Below, in pieces: positions 1 through 11,900 of a stretch of DNA of 64,000 bases; the first letter of the stretch is position 1; each line of letters starts with the position of its first letter. The position numbers and the translations under genes were made by a program. This stretch comes from Vermamoeba vermiformis (Eukaryota > Tubulinea > Echinamoebida): assembly GCA_045837725.1 (NCBI GenBank), contig JBEWZL010000179.1:1-64000 (forward strand), read 5' to 3'. The notes beneath the pieces were generated by a model that was not told the origin of the DNA, did no database searches, and was given only the letters and a program-made list of their open reading frames with translations.

Positions 1-484
1 AGCTTGCTACAAAAGTACTACTTACCATTGGAGTAGTAGTGAGTAGTAGATATTGGTTGTAAACTGTGCGTGTGCTCGAATAGCGTGCACCAAATGAACC
101 ACCGGAGCGTTAAATATCAAGTCGACACGCGTTTATTGGTCGGAAAGCGATACAAGCACGTGACGCCGACGTGGCAGCTCCGCATCAAATGTTGGCTACA
201 AAGTGGGAGAACTTATGAGTGGAAGTCTTCGGTGGTAACACTTGGAATGTTTCTTGGTTGGATCCATCTGGATCGAGCAGGATTTTCACCCAATACTCGA
301 CCTCTGTTGACCTATGCTGCGGGGGAGGAGGTATGGCAGGGTAAAAGCTGATTCGTCTTCCAGGTATGCCATTCTTTATCTCACTCTCTGTTTGCGGTTT
401 GGAGCCTGGCTGCAGTGTCAGGTGCACGAATCTGTCCCAAAGCTCGGAAAAGTACCTCGGCGAATATATAAGCCGCGGTACAAG
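1..484. other. Left-edge stretch without a supported gene
   Basis: Short open frames exist on both strands, but none has a recognisable domain, splice structure or codon pattern like the neighbouring genes. It lies downstream of the first gene, which runs leftward, and probably holds that gene's 3' untranslated region. I see nothing else that I can support. Confidence 0.5.
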
Positions 485-2587
485 TTATTCGTTGTCAAAA
501 GCAAACCTAATTTACAAGAATTAGAAAACATAATTGTGTAATTGTGAGGACTTACGGTCGTTTCTGAACTACATCCTCGAAAATTTTTGTTGTGATATCG
601 AGGTCAGTTCCACCCAAGTGTAAAGTTGGTCCTTTAGGCATATAATCTTCTTCAAAATCTTCGTCGAAAGAGTCATCACTCTCCGGGATTGGCGCAACGA
701 AAAAGTTGATCAGCGAAAGATTCACAAAAGATAACAAGCCCAATGCACGCAGGTCAACCCGCACATTGCCCTTGAGACACACTAACTCTAGCAAACGCAG
801 TGTGGATGGAAGTTGGCATTTGGCCAGGAAACCGACATCCAAAGTGAAATCCGACTGGGTTGGCAGCGGTAAACGCAAGCCAACAAGCTGTCTTGCCTCT
901 TTTGCAATGGTACGAACAACGGTAAGGAGGTTTGTTGAGCCAAATGCGTCAAGTAGCCGGCTGTTGAAAGTTTTCGAACCCAGATGTACGAATCTGAGAT
1001 TTGTCAACTTTTGCTTCTCTAGCAACAACGCCGTCGAGCAATTGCTACTGATATATGTGATAGAGCCAATATTTGGGCAATTTCGCCATACAAAGTTGAC
1101 CACAGAGGGCGGGGTTGAGTCCGCAACCAAAACACGAATCTGATCTAGCCTAAAAAAATCAGAAAAAAATTGTAACGCGAGTAATAATCGCTACGTACTT
1201 GCTTTTGGCTTCTTTTGAGAGAGAGGGTCGCTCACCTAGTAGGTTCATGCTGGAAAAGCCAAGCCACCAACATTTTGCGGATAAATGGGCAAGATCTTCA
1301 ACCTCAAAGCGAAAACTGCACAGGGTAACTTCGTCGTAATCAAACGACATTTCTTTGCGCTTGATGGCATTCAAGTCGTTTTGCCACACTTCAAAGCTGA
1401 CTCGTAACGGGGGAACGGTTTCTTCGCGATTGGAGCCGGAATCCGAGCTTTCAGAAGGAGACCGAGCAACTGGAGAATCCTATTGCTTGTGTTAGAGAAT
1501 ATAAACGGAGATATTTAAGACTTACTACTATTGGCGGCGTCTGAGGTTTTGGGGAAGCGGGCAGTAGATCTTCGTCTTCGTCTTCACTGCTAACTAGCAC
1601 GGGTTGTGGCTCTTCGTGAAGGACTGGTTCTTGCACAACGGCCTCAATGGAGGGTTTCGCTTTTTTCGGCGAAGGAGCATTTTCATTTGGGGCAGGGGCC
1701 TTTCGTTTTGCTTGATTTGAGAAAAGAGGCCGGTCCTCAGCAGCAAAAGTTGGCAGGTGAAACCAATGATGACCTAAGCCACGGCATCCCTCAATGAAGT
1801 CTAACGGGCTGTCCTTAGTCGGGACATTGGAGTTTGACGTGGTTGGGTTTCGAGCTGCCCGACCTAGTAATAATTAGAGACAAATAAATATTAATGCGTG
1901 CACCTACCTTGCTGTTGCGGCTTAAAGGTATCGCTAACAAATGACGCGAACTTTGTGAATAGTGGTCGGTTGTAGTCACAGTCGCACGGGTACTTTAAAT
2001 CTTTAGAGGTGAATAGCGCGCGAAGACTATCGTCAGTTTTCCAATATGAGTAGTGGTATCGAAGCGCTACCCACAGCTTGTGATACTCTATGTGAATAAG
2101 TTGGGTGTATTCCTCGTTCGGGTTGGCCAAAAACTTCGCCTGTACGGCTTCCTCGCAGATGCGCTTAGCTGCTTCGAACCGTGCGTAGAAGCCTTTCAAA
2201 AAGGTACCAACATCTCTCCACTCAAGTGAGTCTCCAATCGGTACGCCCAGTGCGTCTGAGATTAAGTCGCGGTATGTTTTATACCACTGCGGGTAATAAC
2301 GGGTTCCCTCTGCAGGGTCCTGCAGCATCTGGTGGAAGTCGAAGATGCAGAACAGAAGGACAAAATCCTCACGCTTAGTGAATGTCGAGTAAGCGGATAT
2401 TTTGCGCTCTGCATTTTGTATAGCAGCTTCGATGCCGCCCACTTGTAGTCGGTTTCTGGCCAAGCTTAAGAACTGAAAATAGTTCCGAATCTTGATCGGT
2501 AGAGGAAGATCCGTAATTTTCGGGTTCTAAAATGAAATGCTATTAATAAATCGTCATTAAATAATTATTTCTGTAATTTTTTACCAT
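485..2587 (-). CDS. Unrecognised multi-exon protein, possibly F-box/leucine-rich
   Basis: I read six exons on the minus strand joined by short GT-AG introns. The first coding exon is just the ATG at 2587-2585, directly followed by a donor. The next exon starts at 2526 with NPKITDLPLPIKIRNYF, a weakly F-box-like stretch. An all-alpha region with conserved Trp/Tyr (about 1909-2463) follows. Then comes an acidic, Pro/Ser-rich, probably disordered linker with SEDEDEDL (about 1410-1860), and a leucine-rich C-terminal part (552-1150) where hydrophobic strands alternate as in degenerate LRRs. The last intron (donor near 554, acceptor 507) gives the ending PFAFDNE and a stop at 485. If it is not spliced, the protein stops near 552. 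No function can be assigned; the F-box/LRR resemblance is inference only. Confidence 0.6.
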
Positions 2588-3021
2588 TTGAAACCTTTGA
2601 TCGAGCCAGATTGAATTTAATTAATTTTAAATAAAATCGAGACGGAGCCTATTGGGAACCGTGCGACGATATTACAGACTACGTAATTAATATATTGTTA
2701 TATTAATTTAATACAGAGGACTAGCTTTTAGGAAAGCCCTCAATTCCGAGCGAATCTGCTTTGATGCTCGATGATTACGCAGTGAGGTATTGCCGGACTG
2801 CGTACTTAACAGCTCAGTGTATTGCAAAGAGCTTTTGTGTTTCTTTTGAAAATAATTGGGAAAGTGATTGAAGCGTAGATTCGGAATTTGAGCACGTGAC
2901 AACCACGTGCTTCAACCAAAAATGGAGCGTGATCTATTATTGCGCGTAAAAATGAATCCAGTCAGAGTTGACCAACAGGAGTGAATACGCACGAGTTGTT
3001 CTTCGAATTTTTAGTTTTAAC

Positions 3022-3077
3022 CCGATCTTGTCCGATCTTGTCCGATCTTTCCGGATCTTGTGATCTTTCCCGATCTC
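3022..3077. repeat. Short tandem repeat, 11-bp unit
   Basis: Four to five imperfect copies of an 11-bp unit (core CCGATCTTGT) lie head to tail, with the last copies drifting. It is simple satellite-type DNA with no evident function. Confidence 0.75.
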
Positions 3078-3330
3078 TTTCTCAAACGCGTACGATTCAA
3101 TTTACAATTTAATAGTATGATAATTATGACACTTAATAGATACGAGCCAGGTAAGATGCTAAATTTCTTTATTTACTGGTGAACGCGTACATCTACATCC
3201 GCATCTGTGTCGACGCAGAATAATAATCGTTTCTTATTATTTTAACTTAATTATCATAAACATAAATAAAATCACTACTTTCCAAAGCAAGCTCAAAAGA
3301 CCCAAAGGTGAGAAACCTTACCCGTCACAA

Positions 3331-3555
3331 GCGTAGTCTTCAGCGCGACGCTCCAGAGTTGATAGTGTAATCTCCAGGACTACGCTCAAGTGTTGAGAGC
3401 GTAATCTTCAGGACTACGCTCAAAATTAGCTTGCCGTCATCGTGTGATTTGGGTTCGCGGTTTTGTGATGGTATCGAGCGTAGTCCTTGAAACTACGGGC
3501 ACAGAGCGTAGTCTTCAGGACTACGCTCCAAAATCAAGAGCGTAATCTTTGGTAC
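3331..3555. repeat. Dispersed 25-bp palindromic hairpin repeats
   Basis: At least five copies of a 25-bp inverted repeat (near 3331, 3364, 3397, 3476 and 3504) plus a half copy at 3538. The best copy, at 3504-3528, has arms GAGCGTAGTC and GACTACGCTC around a five-base loop. Other copies carry arm changes such as GTAGTC to GTAATC. Spacing is irregular (8-55 bp), unlike a simple satellite. Confidence 0.8.
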
Positions 3556-4124
3556 AACATTGCCAAGTCTGATTTCGGTTTTAATATGGAAAATTTGTAT
3601 CGTAATTTGCATGGGATTTTGCATGCTATTTTTGCATGCTGAAACGCTCAAACCCTTAAATGGCCAAACCCTACTCATCTGTATTAATCTGTCGACTTTT
3701 TGGTGTCGTCGTTATTCTGTTAAATAAATAAATTAGGCCCTGCATAATTAAGTATTTAATTTCTAAATACGACCAATAATATTCGGACTTTTTTTAAAGT
3801 CCTCTGTAATAATTAAAATTTCCGAAATTTTTTGAAACAGATTTTACCATTCCAATCGAGATTTAATTGCGATAAGTACGATAATAATTCGTATTCCACG
3901 ATTATTCGTAGTATACGTAATATTGCAAGCGGATTTACGCTCTTTTGGAGACTAAAATCCGTAAGTACGCTCGAGCAGCTTGTGGCCGCGAGGATCACCA
4001 ACGAAGTCTTTTGGACTCGCTAGTAATTTATGTAAAAAATAGGTGCAGACTCACTTGTGGTGACGCACACTATTTTTAAATTGAAATGCTCGAAGCAAGA
4101 ACGCAAGATTTGGGCATGTGACGC

Positions 4125-4143
4125 ACACGTGATCGTCACGTGT
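4125..4143. repeat. Perfect 8-bp-arm hairpin
   Basis: ACACGTGA and TCACGTGT flank a three-base loop, a single perfect inverted repeat containing two E-box-like CACGTG cores. A related CACGTG pair lies near 2894-2910. It may be chance, or a member of the same class of small palindromes as the neighbouring arrays. Confidence 0.6.
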
Positions 4144-4252
4144 CATTGCCAAAAAAAGAAGATTTCCAAAAACGGATTACAATTCAAATCAAACTGTCAT
4201 GTCAACAGCACGACTAATTTATTACTGTTCGCGTATTTATTTACAACATAGA

Positions 4253-4520
4253 GTAACGCGCCGCGGTATCAAAACCGTTCCAGCGCGAGTTTTTACGGAT
4301 TTGGAGCTGATGCGAAAATGATCGCGTCAGAATTCTTTAAACGTCAGCAGATCGACCACAAGGGTCCAAATCTCGAGTAATTTTGGTTATTAACAGCTGA
4401 TAGTGACGCGCCACGGCAGCCAGGGCCGTTCAGCGCGAGTTATTTGGATGGAAGTCGATGCGAAATCTAGATACGCAGCAGATCGACTTACAAGGGCCGA
4501 TTTTTGTCACAATATACCGC
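4253..4520. repeat. Diverged direct repeat of about 150 bp
   Basis: Two adjacent copies begin at 4253 and 4403. Both start with GTRACGCGCC and share the block CCGTTC-CAGCGCGAGT and, about 90 bp on, CAGCAGATCGAC followed by ACAAGGG. The copies differ by many substitutions and small length changes, so the duplication is old. No coding potential is visible. Confidence 0.65.
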
Positions 4521-4729
4521 CATAACGGGTTAACGGCGGATTTTGGTAAGTTCGTGTTGATACTCGTTCGATCCAATCCGGAGGATTCGGATTTGAATTT
4601 TATTTAATACTAATACTAAAATAAATCACTAATTTTTGAAAACATAGATCAAACGGTCCTGAATTGCCAATTCTGTAACTTGCGTTGGTAAAAATAAAAA
4701 CGATTTTAAGTTAATTTTTTTTATTTGTA

Positions 4730-5105
4730 GATCGTCTCCACGATGGAGACGACCCTTTCGGACTTAATTTTTGTTTACTAGATCGTCTCTGCGCTGGAGA
4801 CGACCCGCGTGGACTTTGTTTTTTTTGGAGATCGTCTCCGCGCTGGAGACGACCTATACGGACTTCGTATTTTTTTAGGAGATCGTCTCCGCGCTGGAGA
4901 CGACCTGTACTGACTTAATTTTTTTAGGGGATCGTCTCCGCGCTGGAGACGACCTTTGGGGACTTTGTATTTTTTCGCAGATCGTCTCCACGCTGGAGAC
5001 GACCCTTACGGACTTTGTTTTTTTTGTAGATCGTCTCCGCGCTGGAGACGACCCTTACGGACTTTGCATTGTTTCGCAGATCGTCTCCGCGCTGGAGACG
5101 ACCCC
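4730..5105. repeat. Eight-copy array of a palindromic 50-bp repeat
   Basis: Copies start at 4730, 4781, 4830, 4881, 4930, 4980, 5029 and 5079, a period of 49-51 bp. Each has a core TCGTCTCC-GCGCT-GGAGACGA, an inverted repeat with 8-bp arms and a five-base loop. A spacer follows whose left part is conserved (ACCC..ACGGACTT) and whose right part is a T-run. Loop and arm variants occur in the first two copies. The spacers are related to one another, so this is a satellite rather than a CRISPR array. An open frame across it is a by-product of the repeat. Confidence 0.9.
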
Positions 5106-5210
5106 TGGGTACATAATTTTTTTGCAGGTTGGTTGTGAGTGCGGGTAAGGGTTAGGTACGGGATTACCTAAGCAAAATTTTGCTTAAGTAAAATTCAACG
5201 GGACTTTTGT

Positions 5211-5760
5211 TTATTTTAGTAACTTTTCAAGGCTAGCCCTATATGGCCAGGCCCTTTTACATATATGAATTGGGATTTGCATTCTTCCACCAATTCTAAA
5301 GGATGACTTACATTGGCAGGGTTCATCTTTGGCCAAACATGGTCCAGTTGTGGTCAGATCCCGTGATACAACAATGAAACAATGACTGCATTCCATGGAC
5401 ATCTTTTGAGTATGTCATGATCTGAACCCATGGCAGACCAATAAAGACTGTGAACTTTATATCAGGGGTTGCTATGCCTTCAAGAATCACTGAAAAAAGA
5501 CAAGTCAAATCAGTTACAAACTCCTTCGTATTTGATTTTTGGGTCAGTGATGTCAATCAATAGATTGAGTTTTTCAAGTTTGGATCCTTCTCCATTAACT
5601 TCTTTTCTTCTTCCCGTTGCTGAGCTGTCTCAAGGTTGATCTGACTTCACCCCCAGTGCTCCAAATTTTTTTGAAATTGCTGAATGTCTTCATTTTCATT
5701 GTTTAGTGGCATGCTATTTCTTTCTTTTTTGAACCTTAGAATACATCAAGATGCAATTAT
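5211..5760 (-). pseudogene. Possible degenerate coding remnant
   Basis: On the minus strand a readable stretch contains segments such as FIGLPWVQIMTYS and VHGMQSLFHC. It is broken into short frames without convincing splice sites. It could be an old host gene or transposon remnant. The protein does not resemble anything I can name, so the call is tentative. Confidence 0.25.
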
Positions 5761-5923
5761 CACAGACAAAGTACTATCAACAATATAAACCAATAAAGTA
5801 GTATTAATACCAAGCATTTCCTTTGTACAGCCCATGATAACTGATTATTGTTATAATCAAGAGCAAAATCCATAAATGGCTGTTTATTTTTCCTTAATTT
5901 ACAATTATTTAACACTATTAACA

Positions 5924-8900
5924 CTAATTGCGCTGCTTAATTTGAATGTTTCCAATTAACTGCATTACTTTGCGCTCCAAACGGTCTATTCTGTCCAAAA
6001 GTGCTGTTGTGGAAGCAGAGCCAGTAGATTCAGTCTTTGTTGAAGTCTCATCCTTTTCCAATGCAACACTACGACCCATTGGGAAGAAATCTAAAATGGC
6101 TCCTCTGCTCTTGATTTGTCGATAGATCTCACGTTCAACCTTTGAAAGTTGGCCAGTCTCTTTCTTAGCTTTAACCTCCTTCAAATAAGCGAGGAAGTAC
6201 AAATAGTGCAGAAGATTGTGGTCTTTGTCAATGTGTGCTTGGAAATCTGTAATTTGATTAATAAGTAAAAACCTTGTTTGATTGCTCGATTCAACGTACC
6301 AATGCCTTTTTCTCTGAACGAGTCGCGTTGAATTGAACAAATGAAGCAGCTGTTATCAACCTCTTCTTTGGCCTCCTTATATTGTTCACGGAATTCTAAG
6401 GATAGTTAGATGGCTTGCTTCAGTGTTTGCTCGCTTTACTTACGCGCAAAAGCATCGACTAAAATAGCCAACGTTACGTTCAACAGGATCAAACCAATGA
6501 TGAAGTAGAAGAGGATAATGTATATCACCCAAGCAAAACGAAGGCTTGAAAGATCAGGACCAGCCAAGTATTCGAACACACCTCCTTCACTCGAGATACC
6601 ATAGTAACTCAGCGTCAACATGCATTGCAGCAGTGTACCGCAATGTGTGTTTAGGCCCATCGTGTCGTAGTAAGATTGGAAAAAGAAGTAGCTGAAGATC
6701 GACAAAATGAAAACACAGCAAATAACAACCAGCATCTACAAGACCGTTAGATTACAAGTTGTAGGTTTAAAGGACATACCATTAAAAGCAAGCTGACAAT
6801 TGTTTGCTTGAGTGCCTTCAAAATGAACAGCAGGTAGCGCGAGCGCAAAATAATTTGCGAGAGATGGAATGCGTAGAAGTATGGTGTCACGACCACGCCC
6901 AATATGGCACAAGCTGTATACAAGAAGAGGTAGATCGCGTACGGATTGAGGACCCAGTGCCTGAAGGACTTTGCGTAGTACTTTGCAACGGTAACTCCTA
7001 GCTTAGGCCTAATCTCAGCCCAACTATGCAATATAAGTGACAGATTCTGGTTGCCCTCGTAGTTGCGCTTCTTGTGGTTGTAGCGCCGGTCGGTGGAAGC
7101 TGACTGCGTGCGCAAGTTTAGCCAACCTATTGAAGTTAATAACGGAGCACCAAACAAATGCCTGTTCAACGCGTACCTATCTGATTCATCTCTGTGCCGT
7201 GCTTTAAGAAATACGTGCCCGTGCTGAACAAACTGAAGGCTGCTCCAATAATACACAAGTAGAACAGGGCGTCTGCGAGTTCTGTTGATGCAATTTCAGA
7301 AACAGCAAGCAGCATTACGTTGATGGCCAACGAAATCAAGAACGACAAGTTCCAAAAGATATGATGAGCCCAATTCAAGCCCTTGTACTTCGATCCAAAA
7401 CGTCGCTTGTTGATATTTCTTTGTTCTTGACGCAACAAAAGCACGTGGGCCCATTCCATAAAACCTGCCAACTTTTCGCCTGCTCGTTTCCAGTCCACGT
7501 TTTGTTCGATTAACGACTCTTCCATGCGCTTCATTAGGGTCTTTTCTTTTTGCTTGTTGACCTTCTCACTCTTTGCTGGGTTTCGCGGAATAACTTTGCG
7601 GAATACCGTTGGCACGGGGAAGTAAATCTGAAAACGGTCAGCTTGCGGAATTTGAAGCTATAATTAATTAAATAACTTACCGTATGCAGTTGCTTCTTGT
7701 GCGCCACTTCAATATGAGCAATCTTGTTCTGGCAATTAGATTCGCAGATCTTGAACGAGTCTGTGAGCTCTTTGTTGTCCGTTGCTTCATTTTTATCGTA
7801 AAGAATTTGAACCATTCTGAACGATAGCGCTGCAAGTGATATCGCTCGCTTATCACTGCACAATTCGCTGCTGTCGATGATCAGACCCGTGTTGTTTTCT
7901 AACGAACGCAAATCGAGTTGAGTAGTGACTTTGGATATGACTGCGCTCTCCGCTTCGTCAACCAACATCAAAAGGAACTCCATCACCGTAATCTTAATGA
8001 CAAGTGTTAGTGCTAATTAACAACGGTAGCAAACACAGTACCTTGAGGCCAAGAATAACATCGGCGAAATCCTTGTCAGTCGGGATAACACGTGACAAAA
8101 TCTTGTTCACTGGCACCAACACCTGAGCATCCAGCACAATTTTCTGGTTGGGCGGTGAAAGCTTCACAATTTCAGTAAGCGTTCGGAACATTTGGAAGGC
8201 CAAGTCCACGTTTGATTCGTCAAGCACACCTTCGAACATCTTCAGGTAGAGGATGATTTCACGAAGCAGCTCATTTTGCTGTGCCAAGGCAGTCTTGAAT
8301 ATAGCTGAATCTTGAGTCATCAATCGAAGAGCCAAGAACAAGTTCGGTACGATAGAACCAATCTTCAGCTCGTTGCCAACAATGTGTGTGTTCTCGTACG
8401 TGTTGAATATTCTTGGCGAGCTAACGTTCAACTTTGATTCGACAATCTTTGGCTTGCTAAGTGCCTTTGTGCCAAGAGCGCCACCAAGTGCACTGGCCAA
8501 GTTAAACGCAGCTAAGTCTGTAGGTGCAGGTGCGTAGGAATTACCACGCTCGCGCATTCGTGTGCCAAACGCAATGAATGCGGCCACGCGCTTGTAGTCT
8601 TTGATGATCATTCGACTGGACTGAAGAATGCGCACCAAATCGCTAAAGAATCGCTGACCACCAGCGCGTGAAGTCAACGATGCAATCAGCGTGTCCTTGA
8701 CTTTGTTGTTGACCTTCAAGTACGACGGGTTAGTGTTGGCACGTCTCTCATCTTCGAGCGCCAGCATCTCCTTCAAAGTAGCAAGTGCCATGTCAACAAG
8801 AGCGGGAGGATTATTTGGAGTGATGAGACCAACAATTGCTGCAGGAGCTTCGAGCTGCGTTAACTTTGCCTGCGCCTCACGTCTATATCGATCAGCCGCG

Positions 8901-11900
8901 CCAACTGGAGCGGGAAGAGCCACGCCTAACAAGCTGTTCCTGGGATCGTGTTCCTTCAGTGTAATATACGCTTGAATGATGCGAAGTGCCAAAATTTTGA
9001 GTTTGATGTCCGGTGACAGCACGTTTCGAATCTCGTAAACCATTGTTTCAATGCATGCTTGGCCTTTGCTATCAAGTTCTGTCATCATCTCCACGATTCT
9101 ACGCATAATTGCTTGGTCCCTAAAAAGGAATTAGTGGCTATTAAGGCGAGAATAAGCTCTCCAAACGTACAAGGCAGATGTGAACTGATTTGTCGAAGAT
9201 CCCTCTCCCGAGCCTTGGCCTTCGTAGTGAACACGCGGGCCATTGTCACCTTTAGAAGCTGCTTTGTCGCTCCAAGGAGTCACCACCGACATTTTAATAT
9301 CTTTGTCACTCTTCTTTTTGCTGTTTTTGAAAATTTTCTCGCGCTTTTGATCTTTCTCGGGCTCTTCAACGTGCTTATTAAGATCGTTCTCATCTCTCGG
9401 GCTGAAAGCAATATCGTCTTTGTCGATGCGATGAAGGTTTGTATTGCTCTTACCACGGAAGTTAAACTCAATCGTATCCGTGGCGTCTCCGCTGATGAGC
9501 TCTTCGAGACCTGCACTACTTAACGCGCGCAGAGTGTCCTGCACCTTCTTGTAAAATACTTCGTTCAACACATATTTACGGGTCAAGCGCATTAGTCCAG
9601 CGAGCAGTCTCTGCAAAGTAACCTTCTGCTCTGCAGTTGACTTGGCCTTGATGAAGTAGCGAGCGAAGAAGTGTTGAATGAAGCCCAAACAGTTATTGAA
9701 AAACTGTTCGTAAATTCGCTCGTCCGTAGGACTCGGTGCCAAGATGAACTTGAACGCATTGACCATCATCTCGAACAGACTCCAAAGCTTCTTGTTGAAC
9801 TGCAACAAGAGAACAGCAGGTCTCACTTGAACGGAACTCTCCGTGTTCAGATAGACTTCATCCATGAAGTTAAGGTACGCTTGAATGATCATTAACTGGC
9901 TTGCGGTGAAGCTTGAATGCTCAAAGGTGCAGTAGTCGAGGCATTCTTCTAGGGTCACCAACTTTTGATTGGTCACTTCTGTGAAATAATTCTTGCCCTC
10001 GCACACCAAAGCCAAAATAGCGATTAGTCCGGCTCGTAGCACTGATAACTCTTCATTTGTCATCGAGGTCATTTCTCTCTTGATTTTCTTTTTAGACTTC
10101 ATCTTCGTCAAAGCCGCATTCAAGCCACTGGTAAATCGTAAGTACACCGTTACTAAAAGTCATTATTTAGTAATTATTAACTTACCCTTTGTGCGAAGTT
10201 CCACTTAATAACGCTTTTGTCTCTTTGCGCGATATCAACATCTTCAAAATGACGTTTTGATTGGCTTTGAGCGGTAAGTTTTCGGGGCTAATGATAGTCT
10301 GCGATAACGATTAATCACTAGTATTAACTCGTCAAGAATGATACTTACGTGCATCAGTTCTTGATAGATTGGACTCGTGCTACGCTCGAAAGCTAACAAC
10401 ACAAATGGATAAATTTGACGCTCAGAGAGCTTCATACAGAGATGTTGATTGTTCTTAAACATCGCCGTAATGGTCTCCATAATGATCGAGCAGATATCTT
10501 CATTGGCGCGGAACCACGTCATTTGATTGGAAATGAACTCCAAGTATTTGAATAGAACACGTTGGTTACGTTCGTTCTCCCAGCAAAACTAAACGCCAAA
10601 GTTAGTTCGTCAAGAGTAGGCACGTCCAATATTACTTACAGATTTCAGGAATTTGAAGCCGGCAGCAATAATCGACAAGGCTGCCTCAGAGTAGTTCATA
10701 TGATTGTCTTTGTCTTCGTTAACAACTGCGATAGGTCGTCTCAGAATGCTCAACACTTCTTCGTGGATGTTCATATTTCGGCAAATCCGTTGATACACCT
10801 CATTCACATCCCTTGTAGATTGAGAGCATCGGTTACTGAACTCCTCCAAAATATCGCACACGGTCTGGCAATGATCTGGGCCCATGGTAATTGCCGTCAG
10901 TCCTTGAAGCATTGCAAGTCTTTCTTCAAATCGTCTGTACGAGCCTTGCTCTTTCAACTTCATCAAGATCTGCACTTTAGGAATGTACTTCAACAGCAGT
11001 GCGTTAGTATTTCCGGAAATGAGCATTTGTGCGATGAGTTGAAGCGATTGACTGGTCAGCTGGGTATCATCGTGGCTCAACACCGTTAACAAACTGCTGC
11101 CAAGCTCAAACTTGTCGGACACCAAATCTGCCGTTTTTGTTTGTAGAAGTTGTTCCATGATTATTTGCTTCAATTTCTCCTCGGAGTTTGCATTGCCAGG
11201 GGGCTCGAGGTTCTTCATGAAGTCATCGAAAACTGTGTTCAACCAAACTTCGAAATAGCGCTTCAAGATTTTCAGTGCTTCTCGTTTGATAGCCTTATTT
11301 TCGATGTGTTAGTCGGGCAAGTTACAAGCGTTAAGACTTACCAACAAGATTGACTTGGCCTCGTCGCTTTGATCTTTTCTACCTGCAAGAGGATCCGTCG
11401 CAATGATTTCCTTCAATTTAGATACCAACAGGTGCTCTTTGTGTCTGAAAATACCGAAGAAGAATGCCTTTCTAACGAGGATCATCACGCGGAGTAACAA
11501 CTGTGGCTGACCGGTTTCAAGCTGACGATCATCAAATCTGAACGAGTACTTGTCGAATATGAAGTCCAACAAGAATTCGGATAATGAGCGAGGATTCGAC
11601 GATGCCACTTTAGTGAGGATTTGTGGGTCGTTGGTGTTGATTGTGGTCACGGGAACCTCGTCGAATCTGTAGACCGTGCTGAAGTGACTGACCGGGCCTT
11701 CATCGTCATTGTTATGTGCGCCTTGACTGGTGAACCAAATGCGTCGGAAACGAGTTTTCAAGTTAGTATTTGGATGCAAATCCAGCACCAAGTTCTCGTA
11801 ACACGCAGCATATTTGGCTCTAACACGAGGATCCATATGTCGGTCCTTCAGTACCATAAATGCCTCGCTATCACTGAACTCCAGGTTCTGAGCGACCATC

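Larger units (their letters stand above)
2588..5923. other. 3.3-kb gene-free, repeat-rich stretch
   Basis: This is the longest stretch in the window without a convincing gene. Open frames are short, and some run through palindromic repeats. It carries an 11-bp satellite-like patch, two arrays of hairpin-forming repeats, a single perfect hairpin, a diverged direct repeat and a possibly degenerate coding remnant near its right end, each listed separately. It lies between the 5' end of the first gene and the 3' end of the IP3-receptor gene, both on the minus strand. Confidence 0.7.

Noticed and set aside
706-1143. Plus-strand 145-codon frame
   Set aside because: It is antisense to the leucine-rich exon of the first gene. 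The minus-strand reading has matching splice sites; this one is Arg/Ser-rich noise.
4730-5105. CRISPR-like array (regular 25-bp repeats, ~25-bp spacers)
   Set aside because: The spacers are related to one another and T-rich, no cas genes are present, and the genome is eukaryotic. It is a palindromic satellite.
4956-5138. Plus-strand open frame with repeated RLHAGDDP-like units
   Set aside because: The frame is only the read-through of the 50-bp satellite; it has no splice or start context.
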